From an uncultured Saprospiraceae bacterium (GTDB taxonomy: Bacteria > Bacteroidota > Bacteroidia > Chitinophagales > Saprospiraceae), in assembly GCA_938015595.1 (NCBI GenBank), contig CALLPI010000002.1, positions 1 through 64,000 of the forward strand: a DNA stretch of 64,000 nt. Reading direction: 5' to 3'. The stretch's first letter is position 1; the number at the start of each line of letters is the position of its first letter. Of this stretch, positions 1 through 9,800 are shown in pieces. The notes beneath the pieces are model-generated. The model worked only from the letters and a program-made list of their open reading frames with translations. It was not told the origin of the DNA and searched no databases. The position numbers and the translations under genes are program-made.

Positions 1-617
1 CTCCAGGAAACAGTGTAACCCGCCGTACCACCGGCTACCTGCACGCGGCCCACACCGTCGGCAGCTCCGACCGTGCTCGCAGGCGTGAGTTGGGCACAGT
101 TCAGGGTCAGTGCTGCAGGGGCGTTCAAAGTCACCGAAGCCGTAGCACTGCAGCCTAAGCTATCTATCACAACAACCGAATACAACCCAGCTGCAAGGTT
201 GGCCGGCGACTGTGTCCCGTCCAAGCTATCCACATTCCAGTCAATCGTCACAGGGCCAATGGCACCAACAATGTCCAGTACAATGCTGCCCGTGCTTTGC
301 CCGGCGCAGGGCGGGTCAGTCCCCGCAGCGGTCATCGCCAGCGCACAGTCAACTGCCTGGATGACAAAACTACACGTATCCGAGCAACCATTGGCGTCCG
401 TCACCGCAACGCTGTACGCTCCAGCAATCAGCCCCGCAAGGTCGGCATTGCCCGCAGCAGAAAGTGCCTGCGAGCCAGATGCCGCGCCACTCCAGGAAAC
501 AGTGTAACCCGCCGTACCACCGGCTACCTGCACGCGGCCCACACCGTCGGCAGCTCCGACCGTGCTCGCAGGCGTGAGTTGGGCACAGTTCAGGGTCAGT
601 GCTGCAGGGGCGTTCAA
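1..617 (-). repeat. Exact 128-bp direct repeat (1-128 = 490-617)
   Basis: Bases 1-128 are identical to bases 490-617, an offset of 489 bp or 163 codons. The identity ends at base 129/618. The left copy is cut by the window edge, so the true repeat may be longer. It encodes the segment around LTLNCAQLTPASTVGAADG. Exact identity within otherwise diverged repeats points to recent duplication or gene conversion. Confidence 0.93.
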
Positions 618-3600
618 CATGATGGTAGCGCTAGCTGTACATCCTACTTCGTCCGTTACCGTGACGGTATAAGTTCCTGCACCTAATCCAGCAGGATTTT
701 GAAGGCCGTCCAGCGTATCCACATTCCAATCAAAGGCAGGCGTACCCGTGACATTCAGAAAGACAACTGAGATGCTTCCATCTAAACTGCCGGTACATCG
801 GGGATTGACCGTCGAGGAAAACAGAGTGATACCGCAAGAGGGGCCTTCTATAGTGAAGGTACAAGTTTGGGTACACTCGTTGGCATCGGTAGCCGTTAGT
901 GTATAAGCACCCGCCGGGAGATTATTGATTACAGCAATGCCAGACATTGCTTGTGTCTGAGTCCCATTGCTTGGTCCTATCCAGTTTAAAATAATAGAAG
1001 GTGTTCCGCCGGATGTGGTGATAATAGCTATGCCATCAGTACTGCCAACGGTGCTAGCCGGTTGCTGTTGGGCACAAACAAGGGTGAGCGCATCCGGTTC
1101 AGTAAGGATTATCGAAGCAATGGCAGTACAGCCCTGCGCATCTGTGACCGTTACACTGTATGTTCCTGCCGGTAGGTTGGCCGGGTCTTGAATACCGTCA
1201 AGCGCATCCACATTCCAATCAAAGGAAACGCTCCCTACAGGGTTATTCACCTGCAAGGTGATACCCCCTGTGGGCACGTCGTGGCAAAGCAAATCAGTAC
1301 CACTAATATTCAGGCTGAGCTGGCAGTTGAATGGTTCTTCAATAGTCACTGTACAGTTAGCCGAGCAACCATTAGCATCTGTCACCATGATGACATAGTT
1401 ACCTGCTAACAAGCCGTTGACCACGAAAGCACCTGCTGCTGCCAACGTACCACTTCCATTGACCGGACCACTCCACATTATACTATATGGTGCAATGGCT
1501 CCACTAATCTGCACAGCGGCGGCGCCATCACTTCCGCCAATGGTAGTGGCTGGACTTTGTTGGCTGCAAGTCAACACTAACAACGTGGGTTCTGTAAGGG
1601 TAATGCTGGCTTGAACAGTACAGCCTACCGCATCGGTCACAGTAAGGGCATAGCTTCCTGCCGGCAACCCTGTGAGATTGTTCTGCCCGTCTAGTGCATC
1701 TACATTCCAATCATAAGTTGGCGTGCCGTTGGCACCGGTTACCGTCACGGCAATACTGCCGCTGTTGTCATTGTAACAATTAAGGTTGACCCCGGAGATA
1801 TCCGCTGCGAGATTACAGATTGGTTCTTCGATAGTGAACCCACAGAGCGTGGTGCAGCCCAGCGTATCGGTGATGATTGCCAGGTAGTTGCCGGCTGGAA
1901 GATTGGATACCAGAAGCGTATCAGAAACAGAAATCGAAGCATTGCCGCCCACAGGCCCTCCCCAATTTATAGTGTAGCCAGGTGTACCTCCCTCAACTAA
2001 AATACTGGCTACACCGTCGCTTCCTCCCACTGTGGACACCGGGCTTACCTGATTGCACACCGCCGTTAGCGCAGGCGGATTGGCTAAAAGAATAGAAGCA
2101 GAAGCCGTGCACCCAGCGATATCCGTGACGGTCACTTCATAATAGCCAGCACCAATGTTGGCAGGATTTTGCGTGCCATCCAGAGCATCTATATTCCAGT
2201 CAAAAGCAACGGAACCAAGCGCATTGCTGAAGTTCAATGTAATGGAGCCATCGCTCCCACCAGTGCACCGCGGAGGACTGCCAGTCAGCGAAACGACCAA
2301 CTCACATACCGGTTGTTCGATTGTAAAACTACAGGTCGTACTGCAACCATTAGCATCTGTAGCGGTGATGTTGTACAGACCGGCAAATAAATTGGGAATA
2401 TTCACCACGCCAGCACTGTTTAGATTTTGCGTATAAGTGATTGGGCCGTTCAAGGCAATGGTATAGCCTGCTGTACCACCTGATACCTGTACAGAGGCGC
2501 TGCCGTCGGCGCCGCCTACGGTGGTTACCGGCGAGGTTTGCGCACACAGTATAACCAGGGCGGGCGGTGCTGTCAGGGTAGCAGTGGCTACAGAACTACA
2601 CCCCGCAGCGTCGGTGATAGTCACAATGTACACACCAGGTCCAAGGATTGATGGATGGGGTTGTCCGTCCAAGGTGTCCACATTCCAATCATAGCTTACC
2701 ATGCCATTGGCGTTGCTTACTGTGGAATTAATGTATCCAAAAAAATTGTGGCAAGAAGGATTGACGCTTGTCAGCGAGACAGTAATGTTGCAATTTGGTC
2801 CCTGAATGCTGAAACTACAAGTGCGCGTACAACCATTGGCATCGGTGACCACAACAGTATAGTTGCCCTCTGATAACCCCGTGATATTGGTTGTGCCCGG
2901 AGCGGCCTGGGTAGTAGAGCCGCTGACCGGCCCACTCCAGTTGATGGTGTAGCCGGGCGTACCAGCCAGTATCTGTACCTGGGCTACGCCATCGCTGCCA
3001 CCCACTGTGGTCACTGGACTGACTTGCCCGCAAAGCAAGGGTGCCGTAGAGGGTTGGTTCAGAGTGATCGAGGCATTGGACGAACACCCCAGCGTATCGG
3101 TTACTGTCACGCTGTAAAGCCCTGCCGGTAAGTTTATGGGGTTTGGAACGCCGTCCAAGGCGTCCACGTTCCAGTTAAAGGTTAGTGGGCCGTTGCCGCC
3201 AGTGACGGTGGTCTGAATACTGCCTGTGCTTTGGCCATTACAGAGAATATCGGTTCCTGTGAGGGCAATGCTAAGCCCGCACGTAGGCTGTGTAATCGTA
3301 AAGCTACAGGTTTGCTGGCAGCCGTTTATGTCCGTTACGATGACTTGATAGTTGCCTGCAGTAAGCCCTGGTATGGAGGCAGGTCCTGCGTTGGGTCGGT
3401 TCAAAGAGCCACTGGAAGGCCCGCTCCAGAAGATAGTGTAGCCAGCTGTACCACCGCTAATTTGTACCAGCCCTACGCCATCATTACCGCCGGGGGAGGT
3501 CACGGGCGATTGTTGGCTGCAAGTCAGGATGAGTGCAGCTGGATTCACCAAGGCAATAGATGCGGAGCCAGTGCACCCCAGAGCATCAGTTACTGTCACA

Positions 3601-4260
3601 GAATAGAACCCGTCGCCCAGTCCTGTGGGGTTTTGGGTACCGTCCAGCGCGTCCACGTTCCAGTCGAAGGTTACGCTGCCGGTAGCATTGATCACCGCCA
3701 GATTAATATTACCATTGGTGTTGTTGTGACACAGCGGATTACTGCCGCTGATATTCAGTAAAATATTACAACTGGGGCCGGCAATGACAAAGTTGCAGGC
3801 CTGCGTGCAACCGTTGGCGTCGGTCACAGTCACGGTGTAGCTGCCAGCCAACAGGCCGGTAATCATAGCCGTGCCAGCAGCGGCTTGGGTTTGCGAGCCG
3901 CTGGTTGCCCCGCTCCAGGCAATGACATAGCTAGGCGAGCCACCGGTGATTTGCACCGTAGCGCTACCCTGGTTGCCACCCACTGTGGTAGCTGGCGTTT
4001 GTGCGCTACACTGCAAGGTAATAGCTGGCGGATCGTTGAGCGTAGCAGAACCGGCAGCACTACAGCTGGCACCATCCGTGACAGTCACTGTATAAGTTCC
4101 TGCAGGTAGCCCTGCGGGGTTTTGCCCCGACGCCAAGGGGCTACTCCAAACAAAAGAGGTTGCACCGCTGGCATTGGACACGGATACGCTGATACTGCCA
4201 TCGGAAGTACCGGAGCAGGTAGGATGGGTTTCATTCAGGTTGAGTACGAGGTTACAAACA
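1..4260 (-). repeat. Tandem array of ~490-bp coding repeats (about 9 units)
   Basis: The motif encoding DWNVD recurs near plus-strand positions 231, 724, 1210, 1702, 2191, 2681, 3170 and 3659, with a divergent ninth copy near 4146. The spacing is 486-493 bp, about 163 codons. Copies are diverged in the middle of the array but very similar at its left end. All lie in one reading frame of the adhesin gene. Confidence 0.85.
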
Positions 4261-5528
4261 GGGTCGCCGATGCTGAAGTTGCAAGTTTGCACACACCCTT
4301 GTGCATCGGTAACAGTCACGCTGTACGAACCCGCTTGCAGCCCGCTTATGATGGCCGTGCCAGGGTTGTTCTGGGTTTGCGTGCCGCTCGTTGGGCCACT
4401 CCAGGCAATAGCGTAGGGCGAAGTACCTCCGGTGACTCCTACTGTGGCAACTCCATCAGATGCGCCCGGCGCACTAACAGGATTGAGTTGCTGGCAAGTG
4501 AGCGTCGGCGGGGAGGTGATCTGTACCTGCATTTGCGCATTGTGTACGCAGCCTTGCCCGTTGTCAGGCACGAATGTGTAAATGAAAGTACCAGGAGTGG
4601 AGGTATTGATGGTAGCAGGACTCCATGTGCCCGTAAAGCCATTCTGCGAGGTACCAGGCAGCAATGCCGGCGTAGATCCTACACAGTATGGCCCCAGCGG
4701 AGCAAATACTGGCTGAACGGCAGGCTGAACTTCTACCTGAAACACTACCTGCACCGGGCACGGTCCTACTATTGTGACGGTGACGGGGTGCGTACCGGGG
4801 CCGGCCAATGTAGGGTCAAAAGTATTGCCTCCCACTATACCTGGCCCTGACCATACCGAAGGCGTACCAGGTGGCTGTACCAGATTGGATATGAGTACGG
4901 GGTCGCCTACCTCACAGAAAGGTCCGGGCGAGGCAGTAAACCAGAAAATGACGTCGGGAAAGAAAGTAATCGTAATACTGGCTGGCACAGCACATTGCCC
5001 AGGATAGGGTACAAATAATAGCTGCACGGGGTCGCCGGTAGATGCTGCCGGATTAAACACATTGTTTATTACGCCAATTCCTGACCAGTTACCACTGATG
5101 CCCCCTGGGCTGGTAGGCAAGGCAAACGGCGGCGTATTGCGGCATATCGTGCCGTAGTGGGGCAAGGGGGGAGGCGTACCGGGATTGACCGTCACGGTGA
5201 ACGTCACCGGCGCGCCAAAGCACCCACCCTGCACGGGCGTCACCGTGAAAGTAGCCACCTGCGTACTCAGCACAGTGGCCACGTTGGTATTGATATTGCC
5301 TGCGCCGCCGGCTGGCACGCCAATGCTCGGGTTGTTGTTTGTCCAAAAGAACAACGCGCCTGGCGTACCGCTGAAAGTCACATTCAGGTTTTGAGCAGAA
5401 CACAGAGTAATATCTTGCACTGGATTGACCGAGGGCGGATTGGGGCATTGAGCATATGCACTTACCTGGCAAATGCACCACGCAGCGCAAACGATTAGGA
5501 AACTCCTCCTGTGTAATAAAGGCTCCAT
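1..5528 (-). CDS. Giant secreted SprB-repeat adhesin, 5' part (3' end outside window)
   Basis: A single open frame runs from an ATG at 5528 to the left edge (1842 codons, no stop), so the gene is partial at its C-terminus. Residues 1-27 form a signal peptide (basic MEPLLHRRS, hydrophobic core, cut near AYA-Q). About 400 residues of Ig/PKD-like modules with paired cysteines follow. Then comes an array of about nine units of roughly 163 residues. Each unit joins a SprB-like module (GG-x-AGYT-x-xW, then LTAGNY-x-V-x-VTD-x-NGC) to a second module containing DWNVD-x-LDG-x-QNP and YSVTVTDALGC. Such modules are typical of gliding and surface adhesins exported by T9SS. The sorting domain would lie beyond the window. 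A -7 box at 5632-5639 gives a leader of about 100 nt. The role as cell-surface adhesin is inferred from architecture. Confidence 0.85.
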   Translation of the reverse strand, partial: MEPLLHRRSFLIVCAAWCICQVSAYAQCPNPPSVNPVQDITLCSAQNLNVTFSGTPGALFFWTNNNPSIGVPAGGAGNINTNVATVLSTQVATFTVTPVQGGCFGAPVTFTVTVNPGTPPPLPHYGTICRNTPPFALPTSPGGISGNWSGIGVINNVFNPAASTGDPVQLLFVPYPGQCAVPASITITFFPDVIFWFTASPGPFCEVGDPVLISNLVQPPGTPSVWSGPGIVGGNTFDPTLAGPGTHPVTVTIVGPCPVQVVFQVEVQPAVQPVFAPLGPYCVGSTPALLPGTSQNGFTGTWSPATINTSTPGTFIYTFVPDNGQGCVHNAQMQVQITSPPTLTCQQLNPVSAPGASDGVATVGVTGGTSPYAIAWSGPTSGTQTQNNPGTAIISGLQAGSYSVTVTDAQGCVQTCNFSIGDPVCNLVLNLNETHPTCSGTSDGSISVSVSNASGATSFVWSSPLASGQNPAGLPAGTYTVTVTDGASCSAAGSATLNDPPAITLQCSAQTPATTVGGNQGSATVQITGGSPSYVIAWSGATSGSQTQAAAGTAMITGLLAGSYTVTVTDANGCTQACNFVIAGPSCNILLNISGSNPLCHNNTNGNINLAVINATGSVTFDWNVDALDGTQNPTGLGDGFYSVTVTDALGCTGSASIALVNPAALILTCSQQSPVTSPGGNDGVGLVQISGGTAGYTIFWSGPSSGSLNRPNAGPASIPGLTAGNYQVIVTDINGCQQTCSFTITQPTCGLSIALTGTDILCNGQSTGSIQTTVTGGNGPLTFNWNVDALDGVPNPINLPAGLYSVTVTDTLGCSSNASITLNQPSTAPLLCGQVSPVTTVGGSDGVAQVQILAGTPGYTINWSGPVSGSTTQAAPGTTNITGLSEGNYTVVVTDANGCTRTCSFSIQGPNCNITVSLTSVNPSCHNFFGYINSTVSNANGMVSYDWNVDTLDGQPHPSILGPGVYIVTITDAAGCSSVATATLTAPPALVILCAQTSPVTTVGGADGSASVQVSGGTAGYTIALNGPITYTQNLNSAGVVNIPNLFAGLYNITATDANGCSTTCSFTIEQPVCELVVSLTGSPPRCTGGSDGSITLNFSNALGSVAFDWNIDALDGTQNPANIGAGYYEVTVTDIAGCTASASILLANPPALTAVCNQVSPVSTVGGSDGVASILVEGGTPGYTINWGGPVGGNASISVSDTLLVSNLPAGNYLAIITDTLGCTTLCGFTIEEPICNLAADISGVNLNCYNDNSGSIAVTVTGANGTPTYDWNVDALDGQNNLTGLPAGSYALTVTDAVGCTVQASITLTEPTLLVLTCSQQSPATTIGGSDGAAAVQISGAIAPYSIMWSGPVNGSGTLAAAGAFVVNGLLAGNYVIMVTDANGCSANCTVTIEEPFNCQLSLNISGTDLLCHDVPTGGITLQVNNPVGSVSFDWNVDALDGIQDPANLPAGTYSVTVTDAQGCTAIASIILTEPDALTLVCAQQQPASTVGSTDGIAIITTSGGTPSIILNWIGPSNGTQTQAMSGIAVINNLPAGAYTLTATDANECTQTCTFTIEGPSCGITLFSSTVNPRCTGSLDGSISVVFLNVTGTPAFDWNVDTLDGLQNPAGLGAGTYTVTVTDEVGCTASATIMLNAPAALTLNCAQLTPASTVGAADGVGRVQVAGGTAGYTVSWSGAASGSQALSAAGNADLAGLIAGAYSVAVTDANGCSDTCSFVIQAVDCALAMTAAGTDPPCAGQSTGSIVLDIVGAIGPVTIDWNVDSLDGTQSPANLAAGLYSVVVIDSLGCSATASVTLNAPAALTLNCAQLTPASTVGAADGVGRVQVAGGTAGYTVSW

Positions 5529-5631
5529 TTGGGGATTATTTTGCAGGATGGGGAGGCAAAAATTTAATTTTTCTATATTAAAAATCAGCTTGGCATAGAT
5601 AAGCGGCGAACTCGGACGAACACCACTTGTG

Positions 5632-5639
5632 CAAAGTTA
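5632..5639 (-). promoter_or_regulatory. -7 box of the giant adhesin gene
   Basis: On the minus strand this reads TAACTTTG, an exact match to the Bacteroidota -7 consensus TAnnTTTG. A weak -33 element TTTC lies 19 nt upstream. Transcription would begin near 5625, leaving a leader of roughly 97 nt before the ATG at 5528. Confidence 0.6.
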
Positions 5640-5750
5640 CATAAAAGTACGATGGACTGAAAGCGCTTCGCTTTTTACTTTAAAAAATTTAACATATAAA
5701 ATTCTTTTTCAACGCCTTGTAAAAAAGTTAAATTTTTAGCCCGCAAATAC

Positions 5751-5781
5751 TTGTGCGTTTCGCTCAGATACTTTATCTTTG
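5751..5781 (+). promoter_or_regulatory. Orphan Bacteroidota promoter facing a transposase remnant
   Basis: TTG (5751-5753), 20 nt, then TATCTTTG (5774-5781) is a complete match to the phylum's housekeeping promoter. It points right, into the antisense of a decayed IS66 transposase, and no convincing gene follows. An ATG near 5799 opens an unrecognised frame of about 49 codons that overlaps the transposase remnant. It may be a relic of a gene broken by the insertion. Confidence 0.5.
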
Positions 5782-5834
5782 CATTGCCTTGGTTATTATG
5801 TTTATTCGTATTCAAGATATTGCGAGCCTACATA

Positions 5835-6530
5835 ACGATAAACTACCGCCAAATCTTTTCACAAGTTCATTGAAAGGGTCGAGGTTTTGTCCTCTAAGTG
5901 TTAAAATAAAGCCATTAATTCTGGCATGTACCTTGTGCTCCTTTTAGGGTGCGGAAACAGCCTGCCACCTTTAATTTGGTCTTAGCAAGACGAACATCCC
6001 GCTCAGCAAGATCATTTGGTGAAAAGAACACATTTATTTATGCTAGACAAGAGCCAATATGGCCCCCCGCTTTTCATCCAGGCGCAGGAGCAAGTTCCTT
6101 CCCTTGGTGTTTTGTGGTCGTCCACGGCAAGAGGGTCGGGCTTCGGGGTTGGTTTTTCCTGATAGCTAGCTTCGAGCAGTTGGCGATACTTTTTCAAGGC
6201 TTTATCCTGTTGTTTTTTGGCCGGTTTTCCGGCGCTTTTCTCTGTTTATAGAGGGAAAGTAGGTATTTTAAGAATTTTTTACCCCATGACCTGCCTGCCT
6301 CTGTCTGTGCTTCCAGTTCCCAGAGCACATGTGCGTTGCAGGCGCCATGCTTAGCTTTGGTAAAACAGAAGTAGAACGAGTAGAAGTTGTGGATGAACCA
6401 TCCCCGGTAACGGTGAAGCACGAACAGCTGCGGCTCATGGGCGTCATAGCCCCGCTTTCTGTGCAAGAACTGGTAAGCAAAGGCTTCGTTGAGCAGGGCA
6501 GCATGAGACCATTTTCGCAAAAGTTTATGT
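5835..6530 (-). pseudogene. Decayed IS66-family transposase remnant
   Basis: Read on the minus strand, pieces of an IS66 transposase appear in changing frames. From about 6520 to 6200 there is HRKRGYDAHE, YRGWFIH and KHGACNAHVLWELEAQTEAG, matching the family pattern of an aspartate/tyrosine stretch followed by H-x-x-CNAH-x-x-REL. From about 6080 to 6060 a frame gives NLLLRLDEKRGAILAL. From about 6025 to 5933 another gives AERDVRLAKTKLKVAGCFRT, the conserved NQAERD-x-R-x-x-K-x-K-x-x-G-x-FRT block. A final frame gives RINGF. Frameshifts and stops separate the blocks, so it cannot make a working enzyme. The N-terminal third is missing or unrecognisable, and no terminal inverted repeats were identified. 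Confidence 0.75.
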
Positions 6531-6539
6531 TCAAAATTA

Positions 6540-6776
6540 AGGAATTATGAGGCAATTTCTTTACTTAGACTCTGACTTCCGAGGGTATCTCGTTAAGACC
6601 ACGTATATCCTAAATGATGTACTCACCCTGGCGTTCCGATAACGTAGCTACGTCCTAAGACTGAGTGCCAGAAGCCATCCGGACAACTCTGCCGAGCACA
6701 TGGCCTTCGATAGCATAGTTGCCAGCGTAAGAATGCTGTAAAGTTTGCCACCCTGCAGGCTCACTTTATCAAACTT
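6540..6776. other. Intergenic stretch without a recognisable gene
   Basis: This lies between the IS66 remnant and the large beta-helix gene. It may include degraded N-terminal transposase sequence, but no conserved block could be recognised. No exact TAnnTTTG box was seen close to the 6849 start. Confidence 0.4.
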
Positions 6777-6848
6777 ATGGTTATGATGGTAAGTAATTTC
6801 TGTCTATTTCAACAATTTTCCACTTCTTCGCTAACAAATCTACTTTTT

Positions 6849-9800
6849 ATGAAACAATCTCCTCTCCACAACCTCAGGCTTTCACATGCTTTTGGAAAGC
6901 GATGTTTATCCTGTCAGATGGCTCAACGCATTGCGTTGCCTCTGCTAATGCTTTGGGCGGTATGCATACCGCTGCGAGCCGCCATCATCAATGTGCCGAC
7001 GGATTACCCCACCATTTCCGCGGCAGTGGCTGCCGCCAGCCCTGGCGATGAAATTGTAGTGGCACCGGGTACGTACAGTGGAAGCGTTACCATCAACAAG
7101 GCCAATCTGACGCTGCGCTCCTCAGGTGGCAAGGCGGCAACGGTGATTACGGGTACCTCGGGCCTGGGTACCATCCTTATCCAGGCCGACGGCTTTACGC
7201 TGGGCGGCGTAGGGCAGGGCTTTACCATCATAGGCTACGATAGCCCCAGCCCGGCTTTGGAGTACGCTGCCGTTTATATACAAGGCGTACGCAGCAACAT
7301 CACCATCCGCGACAACGAGATTGTGGCTGACGGCGAAGCCGGGTTGTTGAGCGAATTTGGCAATGCGGTTACAAACCTGGTGGTCAGCGGCAATATTTTT
7401 TCGGGTAAAACCTTTGTTGGCCCAGAGGCGGGCGACTGCGGTTTTGCCAACCAGTTTACGGCGCCCAACGTGCCGCGGCAATTGGTAACCATTCAAACAG
7501 GTTCGGGTGTTATGTTTACCAGCAACATGATAACAGGCACGGCGGGCAGCATCAGTAGTTTTACTGGCCCTCCTGATTGCACCACGTTTGGCCAGGGCAA
7601 CACGCTGGTAACCATTGACGCCAACAACGCCACCATCCGCGGCAATACGTTTGCCGGCACGACTACGCGCTTCGCCCATTCCCTACGCGTGCGCGGCAAT
7701 GGCGCTAATATCTCCTGCAATACTTTTGACAATACCGGACTGGGGCCAGCGTGCGTACATATTTTCTTCACCGCTGCTTCGCTTGCTGCCTTGGGCACGC
7801 CCAGCACCCTGGCTGGCGTGGCCAGCGCCAACGTGTTCATCAACGAGGGCGCCTATTTCACCGGCGCTACCCAGATTTACCGCAACGCTGCGCAAGTGGT
7901 CGCCATTCCGCAGACGCCCATTGCAGCCAATTCTACGCCTTTCCCATTGGTTACGAATATCAACACGGGAGAGAACTATTGCTCCATACAGTCTGCCATT
8001 GACGATCCGCTGACGCTCAGTGGGCATACGCTCTCGTTAGCCTCAGGTACCTATATTGAGACGGTTACCGTTACGAAATCCCTGACTATTCTCGGCCCGA
8101 ATGCGACCATCAATCCATGCGACGCTATGCGGCTACCCGAGGCCATTCTCATGCCGCCTACGTCACAGCCGTTTTACGATGGCACCACGGAGGTGATCCT
8201 CATGGAGGTGCAGGCCAATAATGTGACGGTGAAAGGCTTGACATTTGATGGTGATAACCCTGCTTTGATCAATTCAGACGGCGGCCCCATAGATGCTGCC
8301 GACGGCCTGGATGTCTTTTCCAATGTGAGCGGGTTGCTGGTAGAAAACAACATCTTCAAAAACCTCAATGAAGGCGGTGTAACCGGTTATCCCTCCGGCT
8401 CGCCAGCACAAACCAACAACACGGTTATCAATAACCGGTTCGAAAATATCCCAGGCGATGAGGGAATGGGGTATCCTCTCTCCGGCTACGGCATTGGCGT
8501 ACTGATTTACAACAACTTCTACACCAATGTAGAGGACAACTGCATGGAAGATGTGCGCATTGGCGTGCAGACGGGCAATTACTATTTAGCCGACCCCGGC
8601 AACTCCCGCAACATTAAAAACAACCAGATTGAGTCCAAGGCTGTAGGTATTTTCCACAACTTGCATTATAACAGCGCTTCGCCTTTCACTGTGGAAGATA
8701 ACACCATCTCCGCCGCCGACCCGGGCAACACCGGGATGATCTTGTGGTCGTTCCTGGGCAGCGCCGGCTCTACGGTGAAGAACAACGTCATAAGCGGCGG
8801 TACCTGGGGCATTGAGTTTTGGAACAACCCCACCTCCAGCACCATCACGGTGGAGGGCGGCTCCATCACCGGCGCGGCTACGGGCGTGCTGGCTTCCAAT
8901 TACGATAACACGTACGGCAACGCCGCTAATACTACGGTAGCCATCAAAGGCGTAACCATCAGTGGTTCTACCACCCGAGCGGTGCATGTGGAGGATAGCC
9001 CCTTAAACACCAACGGCGCCACCATTGCCCTGCAAATTAAAGACGATTGCGACATCGCGGGGCCGGGCGCACCTACAGGCGTACTAGTAGATGGCGCCGA
9101 TGCCAGCGCGCTGATCCAGAACAACAATGCCTCCATTCATGGTTTTCCTATTGGTATTGATGTCAATGCCGGTAGCGCCACCATCACGGGCAACCACATC
9201 TACGACAACGGCATTGGCATCCGCTTCACCAATGGCGGCAATGGCTCGGTTACCAACAACGACTTCACCGGCACAACGCACAACGGCACAGACCTGCGCT
9301 TAGATGCTACGGCCGGCATCGTGAACGCCGACGGCAATAACCACTTTGCGGGCATCAACTTTGGCGTGGACAACCAGAGCGCTGCCATCGTGGACGCCGA
9401 AAACAACTACTGGAATCACCCCTCTGGCCCCAGCGCTCCGCCGCAGGCCTTCGGTACGGGTGCCAGAATTTCTAACAATGTGGACTACTGCCCGTTCTAT
9501 GGCGCGCCTGGCGGCCCAGCACTGCCGGCGACGGCCTGCGCCTGCGGTATTGTATGCGCCGCGCCTGTAACTTATACTGGCTCTATTACCATCAGCACAC
9601 AGACGCAGATGGACGCCTTCAAGCACCCAGTTACGGGCTGCAAGTACACCCACGTTACTGGCAACCTGATCCTGGAAGGTAATCACCCCACCGATCCCAT
9701 TACTGACATGTGCAACCTACAGGAATTGCTTTCGGTGGCCGGTAACTTCGTCATCCGCAGATTTACCGATCCAGCCAACCCCACCAACCTGAATGACTTG

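Noticed and set aside
1-4260. Regular ~490-bp repeats considered as CRISPR or satellite DNA
   Set aside because: Units are long, in frame, translate to SprB-like modules and lie within a signal-peptide-bearing gene.
5753-5947. Small plus-strand frame downstream of the orphan promoter
   Set aside because: Although it follows a good promoter, it overlaps antisense IS66 coding remnants and has no recognisable content.
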